From positions 211,083-275,082 of the forward strand of contig DDIU01000022.1 of assembly GCA_002338655.1 (NCBI GenBank): a stretch of DNA of 64,000 nt, in the 5' to 3' direction. Source of the DNA: Flammeovirgaceae bacterium UBA1842 (GTDB taxonomy: Bacteria; Bacteroidota; Bacteroidia; Cytophagales; Cyclobacteriaceae). The notes beneath the pieces were generated by a model. The model did not search any database. It was not told the origin of the DNA and saw only the letters and a program-made list of their open reading frames with translations. The first letter of the stretch is position 1. Every line of letters starts with the position of its first letter. Both the position numbers and the translations under genes were made by a program. Shown in pieces: positions 15,794 to 25,680 of this stretch.

Positions 15794-17959
15794 ATGCAGG
15801 AAGCACAAGCGATTACAGAAGATCAATTAAAGCCATTCCATGACAAAGTACATGAAGAGGCTGACGGAATTGTAAGATACTTTATTTACGGATTCTTTTT
15901 TCTGGGATTAGGTCTCTCCATTTTTCATTCTACCTATGTTTTAGCCGTAGTTATGGGTGGTATTTCACTCGGCATCTACTATGCGATTAGGACTTTCGCA
16001 GGCGGCACTATTTGGTCTCGTTTATTGATTAGCCTGCTACTCTGGAATTTTGCCGTTCAGTTTATTATACAAATGCATGGCATGTATGAGATGCATTTCT
16101 TCTACTTTATTGCACTCACCGTGCTTTTATTTTATGAAGATTGGCGCATTCTGCTCCCAGCGGTAATTTATGCCATTGCCACCTTCCTTTGTCTATTTTA
16201 TATACAAATAAGCGGAAGTGAGATCAATGGGACGCTTGAAAATGTAGGTGAATTAACTTTGACTAATGTATTTATACATATTGGCATACTTGTTTTTTAT
16301 GCTGCGCTGTGTATGCTGTGGGCAAACTTACAGAGGAAACAGACCAGGGATTCAGGAATCAATTACTTGAATATGGATGAGCAGCTCAAGCTCATGGATA
16401 CCAATATTAATTTTGCCGATATAATCAGCCAAGGAAACCTCAATGCGGAATATGGAGCCGAAAAAGCTGACCGTTTAGGGGAATCACTAATGAACATGCG
16501 TGATAGCCTTATCGAGGCAGCAGATAGGGAATCAAAGGAAAAGTTCGTCAATGTGGGACTGGCCTCTATTGGCGATATTCTAAGAAACAATAACGACAAT
16601 TTAAAAGAGCTCTGCGATCAGGTGATTGAAAACCTAATCAAATATATGCGTGCCAATCAGGGAGGTATCTTTATTATTCAAAAGGATGAGAGTAATGATG
16701 AACAATACTTGGAGCTAATGGCATGCCGGGCTTATGAGCGCAAGAAATTTGTTGAGAAAAGAGTAGAATTGGGTCAGGGACTGGTAGGTCAGGCAGCCAT
16801 TGAGAAGAAGCCCATTTTTATGACTGATGTACCGGATAACTATATAAATATTACCTCTGGATTAGGAATAGCTAATCCTAATAGCTTATTGATCGTTCCG
16901 TTGAAATCCAATGAAGAAATAGTTGGTGTCATTGAAATGGCATCATTCGATCTGTTTACTGATAATGATGTGGAGTTCCTGGAAAAAGTAGGGGAAAGCA
17001 TAGCTTCCACCATTATCTCTGCGCAAACTAATCAACAAACCAAAGAGCTTCTGGAGCAATCCCGACAGATGACTGAAGAAATGCAGTCACAAGAAGAGGA
17101 AATGCGACAGAACATGGAGGAGATGCAGGCCACACAAGAAGAAATGGTGCGCACACAAAAGGAACTTGGAGAGAAGGAAACCAACCTCAATGCACTCATT
17201 AATAATACTACGGATTCAATTATTACCATGGATAAAAATTACACCATTTTGGTAATGAATCAGGTAGTAAAAGACCGTTACAAAGGGACGCAGTATGAAA
17301 ACATGGCTGAGGGTTCCAATGCCTTAGAAATGTTGGGAGATGTGCGTGATGAGTGGAAAGCATATTATGATAGGGCATTAAATGGTGAAGCACTAAACTT
17401 TACTTTAAAAAGCTCAGTTATGGGCGAAGACACCTACCGTGATTATTACATAAATCCGATCCGTGATGAGAAGGGCTATATTTTGGGGGTTTCAGTGTTC
17501 TCAAGGGATATCACCGACAAGAAATTATTTGAGATTTCTATGAGAGAAAAGAGCTCTATGCTCGATGCTATGGTGAACAATACCGATAGTACCTATTTCG
17601 CAATGGACACGAAATTCAGGATTATTTTCGCCAATAAGACGCTCAAGGATAGATTCAAAGCCAATGGGACGGAGCTGAATGAAGGCATGAAGATTCTGGA
17701 CGTATTATCAGGTCCGGCACTTGAAACATGGCAGGGGCGCTATGAACGTACTTTGGCAGGTGAGAGCCTAACCTTTAAGGAGGATAGACCCGTAGGCGAT
17801 AAAACACTCAAAATTATTACCGAGTGCTTCCCTATTAAAGATGAGGAAGACAAAATCATCGGTGCCGCAGTGATCTCTAAAGACATTACAGCCGAAGAGG
17901 AGGCTAAAGCCAAAGTAGCTGAACTCACAGTAGAAATCGAGAAGTTGAAGAAGGGGTAA
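15794..17959 (+). CDS. Six-TM membrane sensor with GAF, coiled coil and two PAS domains
   Basis: 721 residues. Residues about 25-185 hold roughly six membrane helices with short loops. A GAF domain follows (about 255-395; GQGLVGQAAIEKKPIFMTDVP). Then comes a Glu/Gln/Met-rich coiled coil (about 405-455, with EEEMRQNMEEMQATQEEM), and two PAS domains (about 460-575 and 580-700), each closing with a VSVFSRDITDKK or AVISKDITAEEE segment. There is no histidine kinase, GGDEF, methyl-accepting or other output domain: the protein ends in a short coiled coil. A partner must relay the signal if it is a sensor. Confidence 0.82.
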   Translation: MQEAQAITEDQLKPFHDKVHEEADGIVRYFIYGFFFLGLGLSIFHSTYVLAVVMGGISLGIYYAIRTFAGGTIWSRLLISLLLWNFAVQFIIQMHGMYEMHFFYFIALTVLLFYEDWRILLPAVIYAIATFLCLFYIQISGSEINGTLENVGELTLTNVFIHIGILVFYAALCMLWANLQRKQTRDSGINYLNMDEQLKLMDTNINFADIISQGNLNAEYGAEKADRLGESLMNMRDSLIEAADRESKEKFVNVGLASIGDILRNNNDNLKELCDQVIENLIKYMRANQGGIFIIQKDESNDEQYLELMACRAYERKKFVEKRVELGQGLVGQAAIEKKPIFMTDVPDNYINITSGLGIANPNSLLIVPLKSNEEIVGVIEMASFDLFTDNDVEFLEKVGESIASTIISAQTNQQTKELLEQSRQMTEEMQSQEEEMRQNMEEMQATQEEMVRTQKELGEKETNLNALINNTTDSIITMDKNYTILVMNQVVKDRYKGTQYENMAEGSNALEMLGDVRDEWKAYYDRALNGEALNFTLKSSVMGEDTYRDYYINPIRDEKGYILGVSVFSRDITDKKLFEISMREKSSMLDAMVNNTDSTYFAMDTKFRIIFANKTLKDRFKANGTELNEGMKILDVLSGPALETWQGRYERTLAGESLTFKEDRPVGDKTLKIITECFPIKDEEDKIIGAAVISKDITAEEEAKAKVAELTVEIEKLKKG

Positions 17960-18047
17960 AATTAGGCTTGTTGGTAGTGAGAACAAACCAATTTTCAGAC
18001 TCTCATTTACAAGTATTCACCATGTCATTGAACGACAATTTATTCCT

Positions 18048-19418
18048 TTATTTAGTTTTTATTAAGGATAATGCTTTTTCAAGATGAAGGTCTATTTCAT
18101 TCGCAATCTCCTCAAATGAATAAACAATTTCGTAATCCGGCAGAACACCTCTGTTAAGTGTATTTTGTATTTCGGATTCAGGATAAAAAATATGATAACG
18201 AGGGATTCCTATTCTTAATTTAGTGTTTGGTAAAACAACAGATTGAATGGAGCCTGCAGAAAAGCCTTCATATCGTGTACCTGTTTCTTCTCCAATAATT
18301 ATGGCATCTACATATTCCTTCAAGAATCTGGCAAGAGAGCTTCCTGCCGAATAAGTTTTTCCATTGACAAGTACGTAAACTGTTCCTTGAAAAGCATATT
18401 TTGATGCCTTGGGCATCTCATACGTCCTTTCTTTACCTTCCCAAGAAATCGTTTTCTTTAAAAACAGATCTGTATTAATCGGTTTCAAAATAAATGGGAT
18501 CATATCGTCTGCAAATTCATTTCGTCCGCCTGTATTGTTTCTCAAGTCAACCACTAAGTGATTAACCCTATTATCAATAAGTTCCTTAAAAATGCTATTG
18601 TACATTTTCTTAGACTTGACTTTGTACTGATTTACTTGTCTATAATCGAACGAGGGTAGTTTTAATACAGCATATTGTTCTTTCAATTGTAGTTCATAAA
18701 ATGCATTGAGCTCAGTTTCTTGTCCATTGACTTCATTACCATAGTATTTTTTGAAATTTGAAATTTGCTCCAATTTCAAAAGTGCCTGAATGTCAGCTTT
18801 TTTTACGTCTTCATTTTGTCTCATGTATTCGAAATGGAATGTGTTCGTTTGCTCAATATAAAAGTAGTATAACCAGGGAAATCCAGCTTCAATGTTCTTG
18901 TTTGAAAAAGTGAGTATGTCGCCATCGGAAGGAGTAACTTTTTGTAGTTCTTTTATAATATCATCTGTGGTTTTACCATTAATAGAAATAATCTTATCAC
19001 CCCTATTTAATGATTTTTCGTTGGAATAGTCTTCCCAAACGTAAAGTTGGTTTGAAATCAACTTTACAGAAACAGGCAAATAGGGGCATTTACTTTCAGG
19101 AATGCACTTATGAATAGAGTCCTGCCAATCTCCAAGAGTAAAATGACCTTCATTACTCAATGCGCATATTTCACTGACCAAAGAAAAGTAGTCAAAAATC
19201 GAAATGGAATCTTTTTGCAGCGACTGGATAATTTCCATTGAAAGGCTGTCAAATTTAAGGTTGTATTGCTCTAATGCTGGATTATACTGCTGGATATTAT
19301 CCCGCAGAATTGTCAGGTCTTCCACAGCTTGGTCTTTAGCTATTCTCTGTCCAAAAACTGATATTTGTACAAGTAAGGTGAATAATGTGATGATTACTGT
19401 CTTTATTTTTTTGTCCAT
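18048..19418 (-). CDS. S41 family peptidase, secreted
   Basis: The start is placed at 19418 (MDKKIKTVIITLFT), which gives a clean signal peptide ending SVFGQ and a protein of about 456 residues; an upstream ATG at 19454 would add 12 residues before it. A PDZ-like part (LNRGDKIISINGKTTDDII) is followed by the tail-specific protease core: LVVDLRNNTGGRNEFADDMI, then the nucleophile region YVLVNGKTYSAGSSLARFL and IIGEETGTRYEG. It probably acts in the periplasm or is surface-exposed. Substrate unknown. An isolated gene. Confidence 0.88.
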   Translation of the reverse strand: MDKKIKTVIITLFTLLVQISVFGQRIAKDQAVEDLTILRDNIQQYNPALEQYNLKFDSLSMEIIQSLQKDSISIFDYFSLVSEICALSNEGHFTLGDWQDSIHKCIPESKCPYLPVSVKLISNQLYVWEDYSNEKSLNRGDKIISINGKTTDDIIKELQKVTPSDGDILTFSNKNIEAGFPWLYYFYIEQTNTFHFEYMRQNEDVKKADIQALLKLEQISNFKKYYGNEVNGQETELNAFYELQLKEQYAVLKLPSFDYRQVNQYKVKSKKMYNSIFKELIDNRVNHLVVDLRNNTGGRNEFADDMIPFILKPINTDLFLKKTISWEGKERTYEMPKASKYAFQGTVYVLVNGKTYSAGSSLARFLKEYVDAIIIGEETGTRYEGFSAGSIQSVVLPNTKLRIGIPRYHIFYPESEIQNTLNRGVLPDYEIVYSFEEIANEIDLHLEKALSLIKTK

Positions 19419-19715
19419 TATATTACGTGTTTTACGCAGCATTTCACCAATCAACTTTTTATTACCTCAGGACTTTTTTATTAAAGAGTATTACACCTCC
19501 TCTTTTTTGCTGCTGATCCTAAATGTATTATAAATTATCAATTCTATATTTAAGAAATATGTCACAATATTAAAAATTATGATTGTACAAAAAATAAGGT
19601 TGCCTATAGCGCGCATTTTTGTAAGAAGAAACAATGAAACCGAGAAATATAGCAGTATTTCCTTTGAAATGCTAGATCAATAAAAGCAAGTTTATGTCCA
19701 AGGGTATTTAGATTA

Positions 19716-21095
19716 TCAAGGTGTACAATTAGTAAAGTTTGGTTTTGGTAAAGTCCATGATGGTGTACTTTGGTCAAAACCGTCACACGTAATTACATTA
19801 TTCACATCCCAAGAACTGATGTCTTGATTGAATTGTGAATAAGAAAACATACCATTCATCTCAGTTACACTGCTCACATCCCAAGAACTTATATCTTGAT
19901 TGAATTGTGAAAAATGAAACATAGCAGTCATACTGGTAACATTACTTACATCCCAAGAACTGATGTCTTGATTGAATTGTGAATTAGAAAACATATAATC
20001 CATACTAGTAACATTACTCACATCCCATAAACTAATGTCTTGATTGAATTGTGAGTAAGAAAAAATAGCAAACATATTGGTAACATTACTCACATCCCAA
20101 TTACTTACATCTTGATTGAATTGTGAATTTCCAAATATTCCATACATCTCGATAACACTACTCACATCCCAAGAACTGATATCTTGATTGAATGGTGTAT
20201 AAGAAAACATATAATTCATCACAGTAACACTACTCATATTCCATAAACTTATGTCTTGATTGAACGGTGAATTATAAAATATATAAGCCATATTGGTAAC
20301 ATTGCTCACATCCCAAGAACTGATATCTTGATTGAAGTTTGAATTACGAAACATAGCACCCATATAAGTAACGTTACTCACATCCCATGTATTAATATCT
20401 TGATTGAACTTTGAGCCATAAAACATAGACTCCATATTAGTAACGCTACTCACATCCCATGTACTAATGTCTTGATTGAAGTTTGAGCCATAAAACATAG
20501 ACGCCATATTAGTAACGCTACCCACATCCCATGCACCTATGTCTTTATTGAAATTTGAACCATAAAACATAGCCTGCATATTGGTAACATTACTCACATC
20601 CCATGAACTGATATTTTGATAAAAAGGCAACTCATAAAATAAAGAATTCATCTTGGTGACTCTGGAGGTACAGACCGTACTAACTGATTCATTATTAGCA
20701 ATAAGTTTCCTAAGTTGAGTCTCATCTATTATAGTGTAAACTATGCCGTTTATTTCGCTTGTATCTCCAACTTCTGCCCAATCATAACATTTAATAGTTA
20801 TACCATTTTGGTCTAAGTATAAAGGATTTAATATACACCCATTTGAATCGACATGTTGACCAGTTGGAGTATTGGGACATGTATCTATATCATCAGTGAT
20901 TCCATCTGAATCAGAATCTTTTTGAGAATCAGAACACCCATTTAAATCAACTAATTCTCCCAAAGGAGTATTCGGACAGGAGTCTATATCATCAGTGATT
21001 CCATCTGTATCAGAATCCCTGATTCCGTCATCTTCATTACAATTGGAAAAAGCCATTAAACAAAGTATGAGCATATAAAGTGTTAAGTTTTTCAT
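19716..21095 (-). CDS. BspA-like (DUF285) repeat lipoprotein with calcium-binding repeats
   Basis: 459 residues. The signal peptide has a lipobox (LILCLMAFSNC). Two thrombospondin type 3-like calcium-binding units follow (DSDTDGITDDIDSCPNTP; DSDSDGITDDIDTCPNTP). After a linker come eleven full 24-residue DUF285 repeats (WDVSNVTNM..MF..S.FNQDIS) and a partial one, ending WTLPKPNFTNCTP. Such repeats are surface or adhesion modules known from BspA. Lipid anchoring fits the absence of a T9SS tail. The repeats are also 72-bp near-identical DNA units, so copy number may vary between strains. Confidence 0.9.
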   Translation of the reverse strand: MKNLTLYMLILCLMAFSNCNEDDGIRDSDTDGITDDIDSCPNTPLGELVDLNGCSDSQKDSDSDGITDDIDTCPNTPTGQHVDSNGCILNPLYLDQNGITIKCYDWAEVGDTSEINGIVYTIIDETQLRKLIANNESVSTVCTSRVTKMNSLFYELPFYQNISSWDVSNVTNMQAMFYGSNFNKDIGAWDVGSVTNMASMFYGSNFNQDISTWDVSSVTNMESMFYGSKFNQDINTWDVSNVTYMGAMFRNSNFNQDISSWDVSNVTNMAYIFYNSPFNQDISLWNMSSVTVMNYMFSYTPFNQDISSWDVSSVIEMYGIFGNSQFNQDVSNWDVSNVTNMFAIFSYSQFNQDISLWDVSNVTSMDYMFSNSQFNQDISSWDVSNVTSMTAMFHFSQFNQDISSWDVSSVTEMNGMFSYSQFNQDISSWDVNNVITCDGFDQSTPSWTLPKPNFTNCTP

Positions 21096-21314
21096 TGTAC
21101 TTTAAAATTTGATCGATTGACTAGTTTAGTTCTAAACACCCGCAGGTTATTCTAAAGGCAATAATAACCAACAAAACTATCAAGAATCTATTTTGCTAAA
21201 AAAATTACCGAATCAAAGAGGTGATGTTGTTGATGTTAATTTATATGAGATCCTCTCCGAAGGATTTTTTCATCATAGCTTCACCATATTTCATTAAAAC
21301 TGGCATTAGACTAT

Positions 21315-22157
21315 TTAATCTTTCTTCAATTTCCACCTTTTGTGCGACCATAGATAACCAGCAGGATCATCCTCAATTTGTTTCTGCGATTCTGTAATGT
21401 ATGATTCCAGTACTTCATGGCTCTCCTTCTCATAAGGCGGTTCGGTAAGTTTGATGAGTTCTACATTGTAATAGCCTCGTTTCACGCGAACCATTTTATA
21501 AAAAACCACCGGATACTTCATTGCCTTGGCAATTTGCTCTGGCCCAAGAAAAAAGGCAGTTTCCTGATTCATAAAAGTAGCCCAATATTTTATGGTGTCC
21601 TTACCAGGAGACTGGTCCGCCATAATAGCAACCGCCCGAAGGCGCTCCTTTGTTTTCAATAAACTCCGGATAATGCTCTTTTTATGAATGGGTTTTCCCC
21701 CAAACTTTGCACGGGTATTATACATCAATTGATCGAATTTGGGATTCGACAACCGCTGGTAAACCGCATCTACTGGAAAAGGCAGCACCAAGCAACCTGT
21801 AAGTAATGCCCATTCCCAGTTGAATTGGTGCGACCCCACAAGGATAATGGACTGGTTCTGATCTGCATATTTTTGCACCTCTTCTACATTAATAAACCTT
21901 ACCCGTTTTTTAATGGTGTCTTCAGAGATGGAAATGGCTTTCAATGTCTCGGCAATATATTCGCCAAAGCGCCTGTAGAATTTTTTAGCAATGGCCTTCA
22001 CTTCTTTCTTGTTCTTTTCAGGAAACGAGTTGGCTATATTATTATGCACAACCTTCTTTCTGTAGCCGATTATATAATAGACGAAAAAGAAAAGTCCGTC
22101 AGTAATCAGGTACAGAATATTGATGTGGAGCTTGGAAAGTAGTTTGATAAAGAACAT
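21315..22157 (-). CDS. Lipid A biosynthesis-type lysophospholipid acyltransferase
   Basis: 280 residues of the LpxL/HtrB family, which adds secondary acyl chains to lipid A at the inner membrane. An N-terminal membrane helix (about 10-31) precedes the catalytic HxxxxE motif (HQFNWE; His110, Glu115). Further family blocks are seen (AVIMADQSPGKD; KYPVVFYKMVRVKRGYY). A gene of this type is common and single in many Bacteroidota. It is divergent from the short-chain dehydrogenase gene, with 92 bases between them. Confidence 0.9.
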   Translation of the reverse strand: MFFIKLLSKLHINILYLITDGLFFFVYYIIGYRKKVVHNNIANSFPEKNKKEVKAIAKKFYRRFGEYIAETLKAISISEDTIKKRVRFINVEEVQKYADQNQSIILVGSHQFNWEWALLTGCLVLPFPVDAVYQRLSNPKFDQLMYNTRAKFGGKPIHKKSIIRSLLKTKERLRAVAIMADQSPGKDTIKYWATFMNQETAFFLGPEQIAKAMKYPVVFYKMVRVKRGYYNVELIKLTEPPYEKESHEVLESYITESQKQIEDDPAGYLWSHKRWKLKKD

Positions 22158-22249
22158 TTAAATAGAATTAGCTCAAAATTAGGTAATCCATATAAAAGGA
22201 AGTTATTATCATAATTGATTAATTTCGCCACTTACAATTTTTTTGATTT

Positions 22250-23056
22250 ATGAAGGACAAGGTAGTAATCATCACCGGGGGTTCATCGGGCATTGGCAAA
22301 GCACTGGCGGAAGCGTTTGGCAAAAACGGATTCAAAATAGTGATCACAGGCAGGAAAAAGGAAGCACTGGATGAAGTTTCGGCTGCTCTCAAAAGTCAAC
22401 ATATTGAGGCCATTGGATTCCAGGGTGATGTGAGCATTGAAGAAGACAATGTAAAAATGGTAGCCGCTACCTTACAGGCCTTTGGGAGAATAGATATTCT
22501 TATCAATAATGCGGGCATCTCCATGCGGGCCCCTTTCAAGGATGTCGATTTGAAAGTGATCAAGCAAGTAATGGACATCAACTTTTGGGGTGCCATTTAT
22601 GCTACTAAATACTGTCTTCCAGAAATATTGAAGAACAAAGGCTCGGTGATCGGTATTTCTTCCATTGCAGGATTCCGAGGCTTGCCGGGAAGAGTCGGTT
22701 ACTCAGCTTCTAAATTTGCCTTACAGGGATTTTTGGAATCATTACGTACTGAAATGTTCAAAACAGGTGTACATGTGTTAACGGCATGTCCCGGGTTTAC
22801 AGCATCCAATATCCGAAAATCATCACTCACCTCTGATGGTACCGCTCAAGGCGAATCACCACGAAAAGAGGAACTCATGATGACCGCTGAAGAATGTGCC
22901 CTTTTGATCTACAAAGCAACTGTAAAAAGAAAGAAATACATTATCATGACGACCCAGGGTAAAATGACCGTTTTCCTTAATAAATGGTTCCCCGGCTGGA
23001 TGGACAAAATGGTCTATAATACCATGGCTAAAGAAGACGATTCACCATTTTCATGA
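22250..23056 (+). CDS. SDR family oxidoreductase
   Basis: 268-residue classical short-chain dehydrogenase. The cofactor motif GGSSGIGKALA is at about residues 10-20 and NNAG is at about 86. The catalytic residues are a Ser in ISSIAG, Tyr151 and Lys155 (YSASK). Arg35-36 after the second strand (ITGRKK) suggests a preference for NADP(H). The substrate is not predictable. The final part (YIIMTTQGKMTVFLNKWFP) resembles membrane-associated SDRs acting on lipids or steroids. Confidence 0.9.
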   Translation: MKDKVVIITGGSSGIGKALAEAFGKNGFKIVITGRKKEALDEVSAALKSQHIEAIGFQGDVSIEEDNVKMVAATLQAFGRIDILINNAGISMRAPFKDVDLKVIKQVMDINFWGAIYATKYCLPEILKNKGSVIGISSIAGFRGLPGRVGYSASKFALQGFLESLRTEMFKTGVHVLTACPGFTASNIRKSSLTSDGTAQGESPRKEELMMTAEECALLIYKATVKRKKYIIMTTQGKMTVFLNKWFPGWMDKMVYNTMAKEDDSPFS

Positions 23057-23113
23057 TCAATAACCAAAGCTAATCATCAAAATAGCTATATTTGAGAAGC
23101 AATTTATATACGC

Positions 23114-23620
23114 ATGATTCAAAAGTACTTTTCTCTTGATAAAAATTATATCCTTGAAAAAGCTCAGCTTGATCTTGAGAGAGAATTGATCGTTTATCTT
23201 ATCGACTTTAGTAAAAAATTCTATTTACAGCAATTTAATCCTCTAGGGATCGAAGATAATACCGTGCTTGCCATTAAAGAACACCAAACAGATTATGTGA
23301 CCCGATTGGAAGAATTCTATCGTAATCTGGCTGGGGTATATCGCTTTGAATATGGCCAGAACCAGTTGGAGCTGTTATTTGATGGTAATGACCACTATGT
23401 CAAGTATGTCAATGATTGGAGCGACACTTTCAAAAGATGGTTGGTTGATTTCTGCATGAAACCCAACTTCTTGAGAGCAGTATTGGAATTGACTGTATTC
23501 TACCCTGAAGGTCGCAAGTCTGAGCTAGCTGAAAACCGCATGAAGACCTTCATTCATCAGCATTTCGAGCTGAAGATTTACAAATACAAAGGCATCGTCA
23601 AACAGTTGAAGATGGCTTGA
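23114..23620 (+). CDS. Conserved hypothetical protein
   Basis: 168 residues, soluble, predicted mostly helical and rich in aromatic residues (Tyr, Phe, Trp). There is no signal peptide or cysteine motif. I do not recognise a family. It follows the SDR gene on the same strand by 57 bases. A TATATTTG (23087-23094) could be its own -7 box, giving a short leader. Start at ATG 23114 (MIQKYFSLDKNY). Confidence 0.65.
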   Translation: MIQKYFSLDKNYILEKAQLDLERELIVYLIDFSKKFYLQQFNPLGIEDNTVLAIKEHQTDYVTRLEEFYRNLAGVYRFEYGQNQLELLFDGNDHYVKYVNDWSDTFKRWLVDFCMKPNFLRAVLELTVFYPEGRKSELAENRMKTFIHQHFELKIYKYKGIVKQLKMA

Positions 23621-24067
23621 TTTGTTATTCCACCTTCCGCCAATAGGCCGGAATGTATCGGATATAAGATGGATAGTTTACTATTCTAATATTCATTTCT
23701 TGTCGAGCCAGTTCAATAATCCTTCATAAATTGTCATTCCGGACAACAGTGGCCTTGAGCAGCCTTGAGCCGGAATCCCCCGTTGAGTACGATCTAAAAA
23801 CAGGGTAGAAATCTTGATCTTAATACCAAACTTCACTCAGATCATAGCCATGAACATAGAGATTGCGGGGCATTTTCCCGCCCTTTGGCGGAAGCCCGCA
23901 ATGACAGGGCGGGGTGAATGTATCGGATATAAGGGTAGTTTTTTCTGCCAGTATCATCTTATTGTCAACCGAGCCTGATTCCTTTAATTACTCACATTTA
24001 AATGACAAAAATCATTTCTATTGAAGGCAATGACCCCTAGCTTTGCGTTTTATTTAAAGTAGAATCA
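23621..24067. repeat. Intergenic repeats: direct and inverted
   Basis: About 450 bases without a gene. GAATGTATCGGATATAAG occurs at 23651-23668 and again at 23916-23933. Between them lie GC-rich inverted pieces: TGTCATTCCGG near 23733 and GCAATGACA near 23898, plus CCGCCCTTTGGCGG (about 23879-23892). There is also a tandem GCCTTGAGCA. This is the composite remnant pattern of palindromic repeats. Near the end, TAGCTTTG (24038-24045) may be the -7 box of the decarboxylase gene. Confidence 0.6.
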
Positions 24068-25297
24068 ATGTACTGGGAAAGTTATACACACGATAAAATG
24101 AAACGCATCGTATTTGATGCATTGGAGCAAAACCTTGATTACCGCGATAAGCCCGTTTTAGGTCTTCCCGCCTCCTACCTTGACACGGAGGTTTTCTATC
24201 AGGATGCTCCTTTCTTAAAAGATGCTCCTTTTTTATCGGCACTTATTGCTAATCCCAATCATATTGGCTGCCATACTTTGAGTGAATCTGAAGAAGCATT
24301 TAGAGGTACGCATAAAATTGAAAAAGAACTTATTGGACTGTGCGCTCAGCAAATATTTGAAGGCGGTGAGGGGGAGTTTGATGGTTACGTTGCTTCTGGG
24401 GGAACCGAAGCCAATATACAAGCGATGTGGATTCTCAAAAATTATTATGTCACTGAATTTAAAGCCAAGGCCAATGAAATAGCTGTTGTTTATTCTGAAG
24501 ATGCTCATTATTCCATGCCCAAAGGAGCGGCCTTGCTGAGTCTAAATAAGGTGGTTACAAAAGTAGACGAGCATACCAGGGAAATTACCAAAGAAAGTGT
24601 TATAGAAGGTATTGAAAATGCTAAGAAAAAAGGTATTAAGTACTTTATTGTTATCATGAATATGTCCACTACCATGTTTGGATCTGTAGATGATATTGAT
24701 GAAATCACAGGTTGGTTAGATGAATTAAACACAGAATATAAAGTGCATATTGATGGTGCTTTTGGTGGATATATTTATCCATTCGCAACGGATAAAAGTC
24801 GGTATACTTTTCAAAATGAAAAAATTCAATCCTTCACATTAGATGGGCATAAAATGCTTCAGTCACCTTACGGAACTGGCCTCTATCTAACGAGAAAAGG
24901 ATTCATGGAATATGCGCTTACCGAGGAAGCCAACTATGTAAAGGGTAAAGATTACACCCTTATTGGAAGCCGATCGGGAGCCAATGCCATAGCCGTATGG
25001 ATGATCATGCGTACCTATGGATCGGATGGATGGAAGTCTAAAATCAGGCAACTGCTTAACAAAACCAGTAGGGTATGCGATAGCTTACGAGACAGGGGTA
25101 TTGCTTTTTTTAGAAATCCAGATATGAATATCATAACGATTAGAGCAGCACATATTCCCAAAAAATTAGCAGAAAAATATCTGCTAGTCCCTGATTCCCA
25201 TGATAACCCAAAATGGTATAAGATTGTAGTGATGGATCATGTTACCCAAGGGTTGATTGATAAATTTTTACTGGATTTAGATGGCAAACTACATTAA
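24068..25297 (+). CDS. PLP-dependent decarboxylase-like protein
   Basis: 409 residues of the group II decarboxylase / sphingosine-phosphate lyase-like fold. VASGGTEANIQAMW (about 108-121) grips the phosphate, DAH (145-147) stacks on the ring, HIDGAFGG holds Asp229, and the Schiff-base lysine is Lys262 in LDGHKM. The N-terminal MYWESYTHDKMKRIVFDALE is not that of GadB or MfnA, so I leave the substrate open (an L-amino acid is likely). It stands alone, behind a possible -7 box at 24038-24045. Confidence 0.85.
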   Translation: MYWESYTHDKMKRIVFDALEQNLDYRDKPVLGLPASYLDTEVFYQDAPFLKDAPFLSALIANPNHIGCHTLSESEEAFRGTHKIEKELIGLCAQQIFEGGEGEFDGYVASGGTEANIQAMWILKNYYVTEFKAKANEIAVVYSEDAHYSMPKGAALLSLNKVVTKVDEHTREITKESVIEGIENAKKKGIKYFIVIMNMSTTMFGSVDDIDEITGWLDELNTEYKVHIDGAFGGYIYPFATDKSRYTFQNEKIQSFTLDGHKMLQSPYGTGLYLTRKGFMEYALTEEANYVKGKDYTLIGSRSGANAIAVWMIMRTYGSDGWKSKIRQLLNKTSRVCDSLRDRGIAFFRNPDMNIITIRAAHIPKKLAEKYLLVPDSHDNPKWYKIVVMDHVTQGLIDKFLLDLDGKLH

Positions 25298-25405
25298 TGG
25301 TATTATTGGACTTCCGCTATCGCATGGGCAAGTCGCTTATGGTAAAGATTCCTTCATTGCATTACGGAATGACGTTCTAATTTAATGTATAAATATCGAT
25401 GTGGT
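25298..25405. other. Short intergenic region with a repeat scrap
   Basis: Separates convergent genes. The piece TTCATTGCATTACGGAATGACG-like (about 25352-25373) resembles the palindromic ATTGC/GAATGAC repeats elsewhere in the window. No gene or clear terminator is seen. Confidence 0.4.
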
Positions 25406-25675
25406 CTATCGAATAGCAAAACCCTCAAAATCCATTATATCACCAGGGTAAAAATGTACATTCTCAACTCGGGCATGTTTAGGGCCTATCTTACACCAAT
25501 CAATTAAGGCACTTAGTTGAGCCATTTGCCCTTCTGCTTCAATGTAAACGATACCACTAGGCTCATTTCTTACAAAGCCAGTAATTCCCAATTCCTCAGC
25601 TTTGTGTTTTGTACTTGCTCTGTAAAAAACGCCTTGTACCTTTCCTGATACAGTTATATTGTAATGTTTGATCAT
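25406..25675 (-). CDS. acyP: Acylphosphatase
   Basis: A 89-residue small enzyme that hydrolyses acyl phosphates such as carbamoyl phosphate or 1,3-bisphosphoglycerate. Catalytic Arg19 lies in VSGKVQGVFYRAST and Asn37 in GFVRNEPSG, both in the expected sequence blocks. The length is usual. Its start lies 5 bases after the deoC stop, so the two are probably one transcript; this pairing says little about its role. Confidence 0.93.
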   Translation of the reverse strand: MIKHYNITVSGKVQGVFYRASTKHKAEELGITGFVRNEPSGIVYIEAEGQMAQLSALIDWCKIGPKHARVENVHFYPGDIMDFEGFAIR

Positions 25676-25680
25676 AATAA

